NCBI GenBank assembly: GCA_963070105.1
Contig: OY718808.1
Coordinates: 4,255,738-4,319,737 of the forward strand
DNA from: Litomosoides sigmodontis
Taxonomy: Eukaryota; Nematoda; Chromadorea; Rhabditida; Onchocercidae
Length of the DNA: 64,000 bases
Reading direction: 5' to 3'
Shown piece after piece: positions 11,118 to 43,935 of the stretch (positions are counted from its first letter, which is position 1; the number at the start of each line of letters is the position of its first letter). A model generated the notes under the pieces. The model ran no database searches. It worked only from the letters and a program-made list of their open reading frames with translations, and was not told where the DNA came from. Made by a program: the position numbers and the translations under genes.

Positions 11118-14100
11118 AATATCTAAATAGCAACACATTCTGAAGAACAATAATACAAATTTAAAATTAATCGTGTTATTTTCTTTTAATCTTCACCATT
11201 ATACTTCTGCGACGAAAACTAGCAAAGTTATACACATTTTTGTCTTTTTTTTTAAATCGTTAAAAATGATTTTTATAAATCAACTGAGATTAATTTTCCA
11301 ACCAAAGATTCGACGATTAATGAAATTACATTGTCAAATAAAAACAGACCTTACAGGCAGTTTTTCACATCCACTGTACATCGTATGAATAGAAATATAA
11401 TGGTAATACAAGTTATCAACCACTATGTTTAATTAAAACAAGGAAAATATTGCATTTCCATGAAATTGCATGAGGAAAAATGAAAGGTGGCCAAATTTAC
11501 TAAAGAAATCAAGCTACCAAAATTATGTCAAATCTGTGTCTTTAAAAAAGTTCGAGTAAAGGATACGAAATATTCGTCTTTTTTATGTCTGCATTACGTT
11601 ACATTTGAATTATCCATTTAAAAGTTACATATACAGCAAACAATGTTAAAAAATTAATAAAACTTCAACCATGAACTCCACATCACTAAGTCAAATGTGT
11701 AAGCGAACAAATTCTAAGTCAAACGTGTAAGCGCATAAATCACATCAAGTATGCATTTTTCTCATGTTTGAGCGAGTAGAGAGAGGAGAGAAAAAGAGCA
11801 GGAAAAAGCAAATAACTTTGTCGAAGAAGGTAAGTCCAAAATTTGATTGTTAAAATTAGCAAAACGAACGTCTCCATCAAACTTGCTAGCCACTAAAGAA
11901 CACGATGCGCAAACAGCAATCGAAAGCAACACCTGTCAGATCAGCTTTACAAAGGAAGCAAAAACAGAACGAACGGAATAGTGCTGCCATAAATTAGCAT
12001 AATCCCGGGCAGAAGTGGGAAATTAAAATTTGTCAATTTTTGACGTAAACTCAACCCTTCATTTTTTTCACTTTCTTTGATGGTAAATTCTGTCGTACAA
12101 CGGCGACCTATACCTTTGGTAAATCTTATAAACTACATACCTATTTTGTACTACAAGTTATTATATTTATTACTGATCAACTAAAGCATCGTACATTACT
12201 CACAACAATCGGTAACTGAGGTCTTTAAAAGTTCAAACATCTTGCAAGTTAAAAACAGTTCGATTAAAGTATTAAATATCCTTGTTGCTATTATTTTTAA
12301 TTTAATTAAATTATGCATAAAAACCATATTGCCTTTCCTGTTAAGATGAAAGGTTGGTGGGATCAGATGAATAATCTGTTTCATCGTTCATTGCCGTAAC
12401 GCTTCAGAATAACAGGTCTTTTACACATCATTTTCCCTGCACAGTTATATCTTTCCTTATGTATGTATATCTTATACTAAAGAATTAAATTAAAACGTTG
12501 GATGGGTTCATTGCTTCCTTTGATCAACTTTACCTACTTATCTCTAATCATCTCCTGATGAATAATGGAGTTCCTGTAGATGTAGACTTTTAGACTTTGT
12601 AGATTAGCAGTGATTGATAATAAAGTTTACATGTAAAGTTAGTTAGACATGAAATTCACACTTAATATGTTATTAAATGTTTTCATGTTTCATTGTTTTC
12701 ATTACTTTCATTGTTTTCATTCCACAATGTTTTCATTACTTAACGAAATTTAAAGCAGAGTTTTGTTTGTCCTTGCCGACAATAGTAAAATTCCTGAAGT
12801 ACTGACTGATGTCTGCAGGACAAGAGGGAATGTTTCGATGAAAGATCAGAGATCCTTAAATGCTAAAAAAGGAAGGAAATAGTCTGTAATGTGAGTTATA
12901 TGTAGCTCATGTGGTATCACGAATTTTGTCGTTTACATGAAATCAACAATTTGACGTGAAATAAAATTCTTTCGTTGACTAAGGCTAGTGACTGTAGGCT
13001 GTCGTCGTCACTCTGTGATTTCACTCATCAATTTGAAACAAAGAATGGCTGTGAAGTAGGCAATATGCAGTAATATATTCCCCGCTCGATCACGGTGCTC
13101 TCACTTGATAAGAGAGATCGATAATGAACAAAGAGTCTTCTGAATGGTACAGGTAAACAGAAGTTGATGAGATAAAAGTCACTGGTTGTATTGTTCAGAT
13201 AAATTATCTCAAACAGAGAAGAAAGGAATGATGAAATGAAGAATTAGTGGGGTTAGATTTAAAAACTGCACTTTTAATGGTTTCCATAAAAAAATCATGG
13301 AGTGTGATCCATTCACAAACGATTCATTAATTAATGATTTGATTATTTTTCGCATTTCGAATTGATAAGTGAAGAAAAAGTCATGTAAAATAGGATTTCC
13401 AAAAATTATTACACGTTTGAAATGTTGAAAATCAAATTTATTTTATTGAAACCTTCAGGCACCTTGATTTTTCCAGATCCAGCTATGCAAAATTATAATG
13501 TGACAAAAAACTTTTCTTGACGTTTTGATAAATCCAATAATATGCCACCGCAGAAAAATCTTAGTGAAAAAAAAAATTATTGCAAAAACCCAAGTCGAAA
13601 GTGTAATTTATATAATTCTGCATTACAATTATGAATTCGGGTTTATGTTCAATGAAATAAGTATGGAAGTATTTCCTACTTTCAATAAATTTCATTTCGT
13701 AAAACCAATTGCCTGTGTAGCAAAAGTGTTAACGGCACTACAATCGCTATTGAACCTCCTTTTGTTAGCTTTACTAGAAAAGCAAACAACGGACTGGAAG
13801 CACTAGACATTGTTTTTTGGTAGTGCGTAATAAAACTTGACTTTCATGTGGAAGTGAAATAACTGCAGATCGTAAAAAGTATTCATCACGCTTTTAATGT
13901 TGTCTCGTTGGCATTTCCTGCAGTAGGCAGAGAAAATATGGTATACCTGCAAACTTTGGTAGGTTATCGTTGAGCACATTTTGAATTTACGATTAGCAAA
14001 CAATTTATTTTCATTATCAAAGCTCAATAAGCAAAGTTAGTTACCATTTGAAATGAAATACTGTGAAAAAAATGTTTGACGTACACGACTTCTTTTTGTC

Positions 14101-14396
14101 GACATATTACATGATTTGCATCACATTGTATTCGATCCAATTTATCTATCAACACTCTCGAATCTGGCGTTTAATTTAACAACTTCCCAAATACTTAACC
14201 GATAAATAACCATGCATTGTGCAAGTGTTTATTAGACTACGGAATGCAAAACAGGAATTAACAAATAAAAATCGATGATGGTGAAGTCAACATTTGCAAC
14301 AACTATTCATCATTTGAAAGCAAAATACAATTTTAATCTTAAAAAGCTCATTATTCCAGAAGCCGCAAAAACTGACTGAAATGATAAAAGAAATGT
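11118..14396. other. 3.3 kb intergenic region
   Basis: No frame on either strand reads as conserved protein. It holds a 20 bp direct repeat pair near 11695-11735 and a TTTTCATT-type low-complexity stretch at about 12680-12740. The 14280-14396 end would be the asparaginyl-tRNA synthetase 3' UTR. I see no tRNA or transposon. Confidence 0.55.
11695..11735. repeat. Direct repeat pair
   Basis: CTAAGTCAAATGTGTAAGCG is followed, after 8 bases, by a copy with a single base change. It is intergenic and too few copies to call a satellite. Confidence 0.7.
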
Positions 14397-18176
<3,780 letters not shown>

Positions 18177-18279
18177 CGCACCAATCTACTTCGATTAATT
18201 GCTTGAAAAATAATATTTTTAAAGAAGTAATTATTTGAAAGTAATAGTGTCCTACATTGCTTACCGATACCGCTAATGC

Positions 18280-18320
18280 TATTATGCAGATAATTTCATT
18301 ATTAGAGTGAAATTATCTGT
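18280..18320. repeat. Short hairpin upstream of nars-1
   Basis: CAGATAATTTCA and its exact reverse complement TGAAATTATCTG are separated by about 9 bases. It lies about 110 bases upstream of the synthetase start, in the likely promoter or outron. No terminator or regulatory role can be shown. Confidence 0.6.
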
Positions 18321-20095
18321 ATAACAGTAGTTTAGGAAGATGTATTCTCCAACTACAACTGTACACTCATACACACCTTAACAATTAGGCCTGTGCTGCG
18401 TCATACTAGGCCCACAAATGCCACACCTGAAATCCTACGCAGAACAGACGCCAACAAGACACAATGCAATAAGCAGCAGGCAAACCGCTCCCCAAACAGA
18501 CCAAATCAATCAAAGTGTCTCAATGGTATTGTTAACCAAGTGCAGCTGCTATTGCAAAGCAGTGGTTTGGTATTCAGGTTGTTCAAAGTGTCGTTCAAAT
18601 TATTCAATTAGATATTCATTTGAGGATGGAAGAGTAACTTCAAGGCCTCTAAATCAGTTCTTTTCAAAAAATTTAAACATAAATGCAAAGAGTGCAAAAA
18701 AAATTGTACGTTCTAAATCATTTTATGTGGAAACCAACGAATACTCGCTCTTCACCTTACCTTCCCATGCAATTTGCTTTTCCCATAATTTTTCACAATT
18801 GCATCGCTCAATAAAAAATTTAAGAGAGAGAAAAGTAGCTAACTAGACCTTTCTAATACTAAAAATGCTAAAGTTAAGCTGAATTTTTCCATTTTTGACC
18901 ATAATTTATTTCAATTCTTCAATCAAATCTATTTCATTTAACTTTTTTACGCTTTTGCACTAAAACGATGAAATTTTCTTTTGAATTAGCCATTTGTAAG
19001 TGCTAGAAAATGTTTGCTAAAAAAAATTTCAGTAAATGAATCAAAGCTTCTGCTCATTTACTATTCTAATTTTTTGACATTAAAGGGAAGAGTTCATTTA
19101 ATATGACTAACAAGGATGACGTAATCCTCAATGTGTTAACACTTTTTTCTAACATTTAAAAAAAAGCACTAAAATGTTGTACGGAAAAATGGGAGGAGGA
19201 GAGAAAGAGAGGCAGCGAGAGAGGAAGAGGATGTGGAGAGTGGAGGAAAAAAAGCGAGGGATAAGTGGCAATTATCACTTCCTGAAATTAATGAAACGAT
19301 TTTGACTATTGAATAGGAGAGTTTCAAAGGAAGTTGAACAGTTGAACACTTAATTAATCTACCAGCTTTCCTTCGCTAACCAAGCAGGCACTTCAATCCA
19401 TATTTTCTTCATCTCTCTCTGTCTCTCCCTCCCCTCTCCCTCTCTCTCTATCTCCCATTACTATAATCTATAATCACTTTTTTCTTTAGTTCTCCGCAAC
19501 CATATTTCCTTCTCCTGTATTTTCATTCCTTTTTCTTATGTATGTGTATGCATATGTGTGTGTGTGTGTCATATAACTCTCTACAACTTTTATCATTGTC
19601 AGTTAGTTCTCTTTCAACCAACGATATGTATGAAAAAATTGTATAAGTTTTATTTTTATTAATTAATGATAACTTGTTGAATTTGATGAATTATTTTCAA
19701 CCTGCTCATTTTAATCATTTTTAAACAGTTAAATAGTTGCAAAATCAAGTTAATTGATCTACTTTCAATGTGTATGCGTGTCAAAGAAACTATCAAATTT
19801 AATTTTTAGCATTTATTGATAGCATTTTCTTTCTCTCTTCTCTCCTCTCTCTCTCTCCCTCTCTCTCGCCGCCTGTTTAATTTGCAAATGATTTTACCCT
19901 TTAAAATAATTGTAAAAATTAATGAGAGAAAAATTAATAGTAACACAAAGTTACAAGCAGCTTTTTCTTTACTTTTTATTAATCTGTTAATGATATGTAA
20001 TGATATGTAAGTGAAGTGAACTGCTGGTTGCTTAGGTGTATGCATGCATTTTTGTTTGTAAAATGGTTGACTTCATTGAACGGATTGGGATTACG

Positions 20096-21185
<1,090 letters not shown>

Positions 21186-22961
21186 ACTCTAATTCAATAA
21201 TGGCAAATAGCATCGTTAGTTCAGCTCAGTTTAATTCGTTGAATTGAATTGTTTTAACAATCTGCGAACGTAATTACTTTTAAAAACGTACATTTCAAAA
21301 GTAAGACAAATTAGCACGAATGTACTTCATGTCCGCAATTGCACACCGTTTCACACCCACACACCCACTCACCAACACCCACACACACCCACGCCCACCC
21401 ACGCACACGCACGCGCACACACAACGCAGACACTCACATATGTGTTAGTATAAATTGAAACATTTATGATCTCTGATCTTTTTCGTTTTCAACTATTCCT
21501 CATTTTACGCCCATTTTAAAGTCATTTTGTGATTTAACACCCTTTCGTAATAATTATTTCAATATAACTTTTTTCTGTTTGTATGATAACTTAACCGATA
21601 GGTTAAAATTAATTAAAAATATTAAAAACCGTTGTTAAAATTGTAATTTAGTAGTTTCTATCAGACATTATTAATTAGGCGTAATTAATAGAGAATTATT
21701 TTTTCACAATTTTCAATTCACTCCATCCCTGATGATTTTTTGGTACTGTTCAACACATCCTCTTTTTTATGGCGGTGAAGTAGACTCCGCAATTTAAAAA
21801 CCAGTTTCCAATTTTTCAGTTAGGAACATCATTAATTCAGTGGAGCAAGAGTGATGAAGCCATGAACTTTGTGAAGACAAAGGCAAATAACTTGAGTTGC
21901 ATCTATCTGCACTGCAAGTGAACGCCAAATGGATTTCACACATCGTATCGATTGAATTGAAACCCATAGATAGATGGTAGATGTTATTTGAAAACGAATT
22001 TGGTGCATAAGTTTATCTCTCTTCGGCAGCACCAAATTCTTCTTTGTATCATTTTGCAAATGCTTATTTTGTGTTGAAATTTGCTAGAAAAAAAAAATAT
22101 AACTCACGGAACTTTCCATTTCTACTATTTATTTAATTAAATATTCCGGCTTCCTCGCATTGATCAATTCTCGCTTGCACAGTGCTATGAAATAATCGTT
22201 TAAGTTGCCTCCTATAACATTCAGTCTAACTGGGAATAAGAATGTACGTTCTTGCTAAGAGTGAATATTTCGATAATTTCAACTAATTCACTCCTTCCGT
22301 CTTCCCCATCACCAATCGTTCAATGCGTCATTCCTATCGTTTATCGTTTGATCTAAACATTGAAAAAAAAAATCGTTCTCTTTACAATCTGTTAAATCTC
22401 TTTTCACAATTTGTGTCTTTTCATTCTTTCTTCATTTAATTGTTTAATCGAATTTCGTCAACTTCTACATATTCATAAATTTTCACTCATATTATAGTAA
22501 TAATGATAATTATTATAATTACTGTTGTGATTACTGTTATTATCATTTTGTTAATTATGAGTTCATAATTCGTATAGAAAGTGGAGTTTCGTATAGTAAG
22601 TGAGCACATCTTTCTTGAATGTTAAAATTGTTTATTTTGATAAATTTTGCATACTGTCACTTTATATTTTAAAAAAAGGGCAAAACAAAAGATACGTTTC
22701 TCCTCAGTTTCTTTTCCTGCTTCCTCCTGAACTTTTTTTTTCGAACATTTTTCCCTTACAAGAATAATTGCAAATTTATTTGCAAATAAGACATAAAATA
22801 TAAAGCGTAAAATGAAACTTTTCGTCTAAATAAGGCATAAAGTAAAACTTTTTTTCGCGATGAAATGCGTTAATTTTCAATTTCGTAAAATTGCATAATC
22901 AATGATATTCGCCTACTTTCAGGCGAAAAGCTCGCACTCTCTCATTGACAGCAATGTGTTT

Positions 22962-23008
22962 CAGGTTAGATTGGATGAGATTTATCAATAAATGCTAAAT
23001 TGAATGAA
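22962..23008 (+). promoter_or_regulatory. Splice acceptor and 5' leader with upstream ATGs
   Basis: A GTGTTTCAG 3' splice site ends at 22964, followed by a 44-base leader to the ATG at 23009. The leader holds two complete short upstream reading frames: 22975-22998 (seven codons then TAA) and 22992-23003 (three codons then TGA). A third upstream ATG at 23004 begins an out-of-frame reading frame that overlaps the main start. An in-frame TGA in the leader rules out extending the main frame upstream within this exon. Confidence 0.5.
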
Positions 23009-37672
<14,664 letters not shown>

Positions 37673-40236
37673 ATTCCTGAACAGTCAGCATTATTCGTTC
37701 ATTTCGATTTTCGTTAACGCCAACATCCGTTTCCTTATTTTGCGTTTCTGCTCATTTTGCCTCTTTCGGTTTCCTCTCCTTCTTCAGCGTTCATGTAAAA
37801 ATGTATTAGTGTTTTCTTTGCTTTTGAAAGAAAAACGGGGTCTTTGAGAGAGCTAGAGAGAAAGAGAAAGAGGGAGAGAGAGCAACAACAAAAAAAAGCA
37901 CACCTTTTGGAAATTTAGTTGGTCCTCTTTAACAGCTAAGCAATTGTAATCCTTTGAAAACAATTATGCCAAATGGAAAGTGGTCATCCAATTTGTAAAG
38001 GACACAATTTTTTAGCCTAAAATTTGTCATGAAAAAGAAGGAGTGAAGATAAAATTTCTCTCGCATAGCTCTGGAAGGAAAAGTTTTGGATAATTTCGGA
38101 TTTGTTATGTTATCACTAAGTTGATATAAGAGTTAATCTTATGTTTCTTTATTAGATCTCTTTCAGGGAGGTTTTAAGAATTAAATATTCATTGTGTATT
38201 ATATTTGTTTGTCATTTGAAGATTTTTCCACTTTGTTTTGTTTTTTTTCCTAATTTGATTCAACTTAGGATTATGATTTATTTTAAAAAAATGTAAAGAA
38301 GGTGATATTTTCAAGAAAGTGATATTTTCTGGTACATAAGTAAAATGATTAGTTTCAGAACAGATGGATTGTGATCTGAAATTACTTTTCCACTTTTTTA
38401 AATATGGTACTATTAACACTCGTTATCTGTATTTCATGGTAATTGTTAAAATTTGCTTATTTACAATGTGAGAGGATTTCACGTATGGAAGAGAAATTAT
38501 CAGTAAGTGCAAACTATTAAGTTCTGCGCCAATGGATCAAACAGTTTTGTACAGCGAATCCGATCGATAATTCTACAGTTCGTGTCGTATAGTGAAAATG
38601 ATATCTGTCGGCAATCGCACTACCGTTGCAATTGAGAGATGCCTACTGATAACAAAATGATTCATTCAGACATGTGAAAGGATTGAATTGGATTCTCATC
38701 ATGTTTCTGGAGCAGTATGTATCAGAGGTTTTTAGCGGTATGCAGTAAGCCTTATTAAAAAGATATTCATTCGCAAATATTACTAATTTACCTATCTGGC
38801 AAAGCACTGGTCGATTCAAGAGAGGAAATTCTTGTTCATATAAATTTGTGTGAAATATGGGGTTCTCCATACTATTTTATCTAATAAGACGTAAAAATAC
38901 CTTATCCCAAAGATTTCATGTATTATCAGTGCTTTTCTTCTTTGCACATTTATTATTTACATATTTCAGTTATAATGGAATTCATGATGAACAATTGAAT
39001 TCATCAGTATTTCAGGTTTAATTACGATCTCGTAGATCAGCTCAGTAACAGTGTAAAATCAGTTGGAGATGGATTGTCGTAGGAAGCGATGGCTTTCTTG
39101 CTATTTGTGTTAGGGTGAAAATGAAGCGTATCATAATAGCTTTTGCAATTGTTAGCTTTTTTTTAAATGTCCTTTTTTGTGTAAAAGAAAGGTTGAAATC
39201 ACAATGTTTGCTTTCCTAATTTACTACCTAAAATAACTCTTAACCAGAAGAATAAGAGGAATGTCTTTTTTTCTACAATACTTTTGGCTAATTTATGGAG
39301 AAAGTAATAAGTGGAAAATTCTATGGTCTATCCACCATCAGCCTTTTTTTTCTGTATGCGAATTTCGGCAAACTATACTACCTCGTCATTACTGTCAGAA
39401 TCTCAGAAATTCCTATTTTCAAATTAATTTTTGAACTCCTACTTCTTCAACATTTTTCATATTTCACCTCTTCAATGGAATGAATTAAAATTTAAGACAA
39501 AGTTCTTCTCAGTTCCTAAAACAAATTAATGTAACTGACTCATGTATCAATGAATATTGTATGAAAATTTATACATTTTAATTCATTTACTCCTTTTCCT
39601 ACAGTTTGCTTGGAATTACAGCAGGGAAAGAAGCGGGCTGAAGATTTCAACTTGAAACAACCTCAGATAATTAATTAATTGTTGTACTTTAAATATGGTT
39701 CGATAAATTTTTAAAGTTAATATTAGCTTGGATGTGAATGATGTGCTGTTGTTTGTGTACCATTAATTTACAGGTATTCTTAGGTTAATACATGTATTAT
39801 GTAAAAAATGCCTATGTTGTATGTAATTGTGATTTTTGGTCTGTTCCTGCTAGTTTAATGCCTCAACGATGTGCTGAAATTTTATAAGCTGAGCATTATT
39901 TGATAATTCAAAATTATAGAAGTGCATTAATAGTGTCGAAAAAATTTGCATAATTTGTAAATTCAGCATGAGATTTTTAGTGCATTAAAATAATTACCTT
40001 ACGCGAAAGAAATGATTTCTTTTCATTCATCTTCTCTGTAGGATTAATTTATGATAATTACCTTGCTTAATTTACAATAATTAGTATAGCTTTTGATTAT
40101 TCTCTTTCCTTGAAAGAACATTTGCAAGCTATTCAAATTCATTTCTGATTTTCATTATCTGATCATTGTGTACTAGGATTTATCAGACATTAAGTAGCAA
40201 TTTCTGCAAAAATTTCACACAACAGACGATGTTTTT
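37673..40236. other. Convergent intergenic region
   Basis: About 2.6 kb between the stops of two convergent genes. It begins with the ELM2-SANT 3' UTR, including a GAGA-rich stretch at about 37845-37885. No protein-like frame or RNA gene is visible. Confidence 0.55.
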
Positions 40237-43200
40237 CTACAATTTACATCGCCGAGAATACTCATCAAAAATGTCCTGAAGTTTTTTGAAATTTTTCGAG
40301 GAGTATGTATCCTGAAAGGTGAAAAGTTAGTTTAGACATTTGTAATAAATAGGTTCACTTTTGAAATTTCTAGCAATGCGTTTGATTAACGTGAATTAAA
40401 AAATCAACAGATTAAATATTTGTGTAATAACATAATGTCAAATGTGGATAGATTTTCCGAAGCTCTAAATTATCTACTTGAAAAATAAGAAATTTGTTAG
40501 CAATAAAAAGGTAATTGCATTTGCATACCGATGCATCTCCAGTAATTGCAATAATTTGTTTCGTGTCAGGCGGTACGTTCTCATCTTCCACCGATACCAC
40601 TTTCAATTCTATACCTTTTCTACGAGCTGCTTGACTTGCTTCACTTGTATTGTCATGAAAATGGAAATGTAAATAAATTCACAGTTTCTAATCATAAATT
40701 GAAGAAGAGGAAGTAAGCTGTTCCATGTGATGACGCTACTTAGCTTCATTACGCTAATAAAATATGAAATGAAGTAAAAACCTGTGAGTATCCATCAGTG
40801 AAGATAATCATCATTTTTTTAGCATCTTTTCTTGCACCAAATCGTTCATCGAATTCATTGATTGCATAATAAATGGCTTCACCGGTACGTGTGGTACCAC
40901 CATTTGATGGTGTTTGATGTAAATCTTTGATAGCTTCTTCCGCTGTACTATGTTTACGTAAATGAAATTGCGTACGCGCACGTTTTGGACCCGAATAATA
41001 TACCGCAGCTACCTTGAAAAATGGAGCAAATGGCGTAGATTTTTTGCTTTTCGGGACTTCCTCAATTTTATAGCAAATTTACTTGAAGGTACGACGATAT
41101 TTTGTTCCAATCACAACATTTTTGAAAATCTTGGGTAGTCGCAGTGGTGTTGCAGGATTAATTAAAAACTATCCTTCTTTTTTTAAAATTTTGGGCTTTT
41201 GAATTTCCCATTAAATATTATCATCAGTTGAAGTGAAAATTTGGAAATTTTTGGATGAAAAAAACAAACCTGTGCTGATGTTTTATTAATATTCAAAGAT
41301 CTGACAAGGTTTGACGTAAAATCAATGTAAGTGTTGCGTTTATCTGATGCTCCTCCGGAGAAGTCTATCAAAAATACGACGTCTAGCAAGCAACCTGCAA
41401 TAAATTTCTTATACAAAAAATTCACTTCATATGAAATTTAATTTAGGAAATTTAATTTAATTTAAGTGCTCAACAAAGCGCCATTTTCTCGTTATCATTA
41501 TTTATTTGTGAGCCAAGAAGAGAAAGCAAAGAAAATAGAAGTAAATGTTCACTGAACAAACCTGGCCGGGTAGTGCTTTTCACCGGGATATTTTTAGGTG
41601 TAGTAGTAGGTGCTCCTGCTAGATTAGCAATATTAATAGCTCTAGGAGAAGGTATATGAGCAAAACGTGCTGATCGAAAATTCAATTTAGCAGCACTCTC
41701 ATTTTGCCATCCCAAATTTTGAGAAAGTTTTGCCTCTTTAAAATTTTCTTCTCTAAAAAAAACATGAATATGCTAGAGATGGAGTAAAATTATGAGTTCA
41801 ACCAGAAATGCATGTGTTTTTTTTTTGTAAATGAAATGATTCATAGAGCATTCAAGTACTTCCCTCATTACAAACAATATCTTCGATTGTAGAATTGAGT
41901 GAATGTATTACCATATTACCTTATAGACGACAGTAACCACCTGATATGTGAAACTGTAACTTACGCATTCACTTGATGCTTATTTGAAGGAGTGAGGAGG
42001 GATTGGGTGCTAAAAGCATCACTGTTTGTGGTTGGCAATGAAATTATCCTTTGCTTAATGAAGGAACTTTTCGCATCAAAGCATTCATCGTACAGTTTCA
42101 GTGCGCTAATTAAGGAATTCATATTTGCTACGATATGTGATGGGTCATTATTAGCAAGAAGCAGTAAGCCTCGCCTGAAATGATCAATAAATAAATGATA
42201 AACTAGAAAATCAAAAAAGAAAAACAAAATGCTCTGTCTGATTGATAGCTGCTTTTTTTTCTGCCATCAATGATCATTAGCAAACATTCATTGTTGTGAT
42301 TTTAATTCTTGTAATAAATATAAGTTATTTACATATTGTGTAGCTTTGAAACAGTTGCAGCAAAAAGTTGAACATTCGATTTAGCGATAAGATTTGCTAC
42401 ATTCTGTTTCACTTCGTCGATATCTCTACAACGAATTAATGCTGTTTTTTGTTTTGTTCATTCAGCAGCTAATTAGCATAAATGTTTAAAATTTAAAATT
42501 GAGCTCTACAAAAAAGCTCGCTCGAAGAATATTTGCTATTACAAAATATTCCCGTAATATAAATGTGGAATTTAACGACACTGGTCAATTAACTAAATTT
42601 TATTGTTGCTCTTCTCCTTCTCATTCTCTTCCGACCTTTTTCATTTTATATATGAACTCCGTATTTGCAAAAGAAATCATTTGATAATTAGAGAAAGACT
42701 AAGAAAATTGAAGAATGAAAATTGTCAGAAAAAAAAATTAATTAGACGGCACTTTTATTCTGTGTTTGCGCCCTGCAAATATTTTTTTTTTGTAAAGGAG
42801 GTCATTAATTCATTTCATTTTCTGATTTGTTTAAATGTGTTCGTAATTGCCTTCAATGGCGTAGGTAAAAATTGAAGAGAAGGGAAATTTAATAAAAGAA
42901 ATTAAAATCACATCTATACGAATGTTTAAAATTGGAAACTCACTTGCCCTACTTCCTCACCTGAATAAGTGTTGTAAGTGAAAATTTAAGACTTCAAAAA
43001 TTAGACCCGAAACAGTCCTTCCACTGCATCATCCGCTTTCTTTTCCAGAAAGGATGTTTGCCTAATTTTTTTGCCTAATATTTTACGATTTCATCTCCTC
43101 AACAAGATTTTCAACATTACAGTTATAATTGTACAACCTGTAGTAACCATCAGTGATTACAAGTACCAAAAATGGCGAGCTAGGTTGACGATGCGGTAGA

Positions 43201-43935
43201 AATTCATCAATTACAACACGTAAAGCTCGCCCCGTGTCTGTTGCCCCACGAATATGAGGTAAGTTCTGGATCACTTCTTCCATTTCATCATTTGTCTATA
43301 GTTGCAAGGATAAGTTAAGAAGGAAAAGACTAATTTGCTTTCATGTGAAATTCAGCTGAATCGTCGACAGCCAAAAAATGTCTTCAACCAATGTTTTTTG
43401 CACCAATTCGAGCAAAATTGCTACTTCATCTTAATAAAATACAAAATTTCCTGTATTTATTTTCTGCTGTTACCTTAATCTGATCGAAATGATATCGCCG
43501 CCACTTAGGGAGTATTGCCTTGCTGCTAAATTCCAAAATAGCTATCCGATGTCCCTTTTTCTCGATATCAAATTGCTTTGCTACATCACTAGCCATATTG
43601 ATCACTTGCTAAATAATTTTCAAAAATTGTTTCATTTCATTTTTCCACTTTATGCATTTTTTTATGTAATATTTTATGAGTAAATATCGCATCCAGATGG
43701 ATGGTCGGCCGTCATTCACCTTTATAACTCCAATATTTTCCCTCATTTCCATTTCAACTTGAAACCCAAACAAAACCATAGTAATTTTCTTTATCCGAAC
43801 TTTTCAAACCTTGAATTCCCTTTTGATGCTACCGGAACCATCCAGAACGAAAACTATGTCGGCACACGGTTTTGAATGTTTAATTGCTTGCAATAGCAAA
43901 ATAAACCAAAAACATTGTGCTGATGATACTTGCAT
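40237..43935 (-). CDS. Secreted protein with two von Willebrand factor A domains, 10 exons
   Basis: Exons 43935-43810, 43608-43474, 43295-43138, 42425-42333, 42174-41965, 41752-41562, 41394-41270, 41012-40782, 40654-40529 and 40311-40237 join in phase to 489 residues. The N-terminus is a signal peptide (FWFILLLQAI core). VWA1 (about 25-200) has an intact metal site: DGSGS, ATDTG and ITDG. A Thr/Pro-rich linker follows. VWA2 (about 305-489) has DFSGG, so the third MIDAS residue is Gly instead of Ser, with GTTRTGEA and FTDG present. It ends KNFKKLQDIFDEYSRRCKL. VWA domains mediate adhesion and ligand binding; an extracellular role is inferred and I do not recognise a specific ortholog. The intron before exon 9 seems to end in CAT rather than CAG (40655-40660); phase and sequence continuity DGYSQ|DNTSEASQAA support that join. 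Confidence 0.82.
40652..40782 (-). other. Intron junction with apparent AT 3' splice site in the VWA gene
   Basis: The donor CAG|GTTTTT at 40782/40781 is normal. The only join that keeps frame and gives family-like sequence starts exon 9 at 40654, just after TTTTCAT. One base change at 40655 would make the standard TTTTCAG. The nearest downstream AG acceptors shift the frame. Confidence 0.6.

Noticed and set aside
13525..13806. 93-residue plus-strand open frame
   Set aside because: Hydrophobic and AT-driven, with no recognisable family or splice structure.
18393..18846. Two overlapping plus-strand open frames of 72 and 142 residues
   Set aside because: No start context, splice partner, conserved motif or protein-like composition; chance frames in the divergent intergenic region.
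40412..40528. Read-through extension of VWA exon 9 ending in a stop at 40412
   Set aside because: The frame is open, but splicing at GTATGC to the exon at 40311-40237 gives a phase-correct, VWA-like end (NFKKLQDIFDEYSRR).
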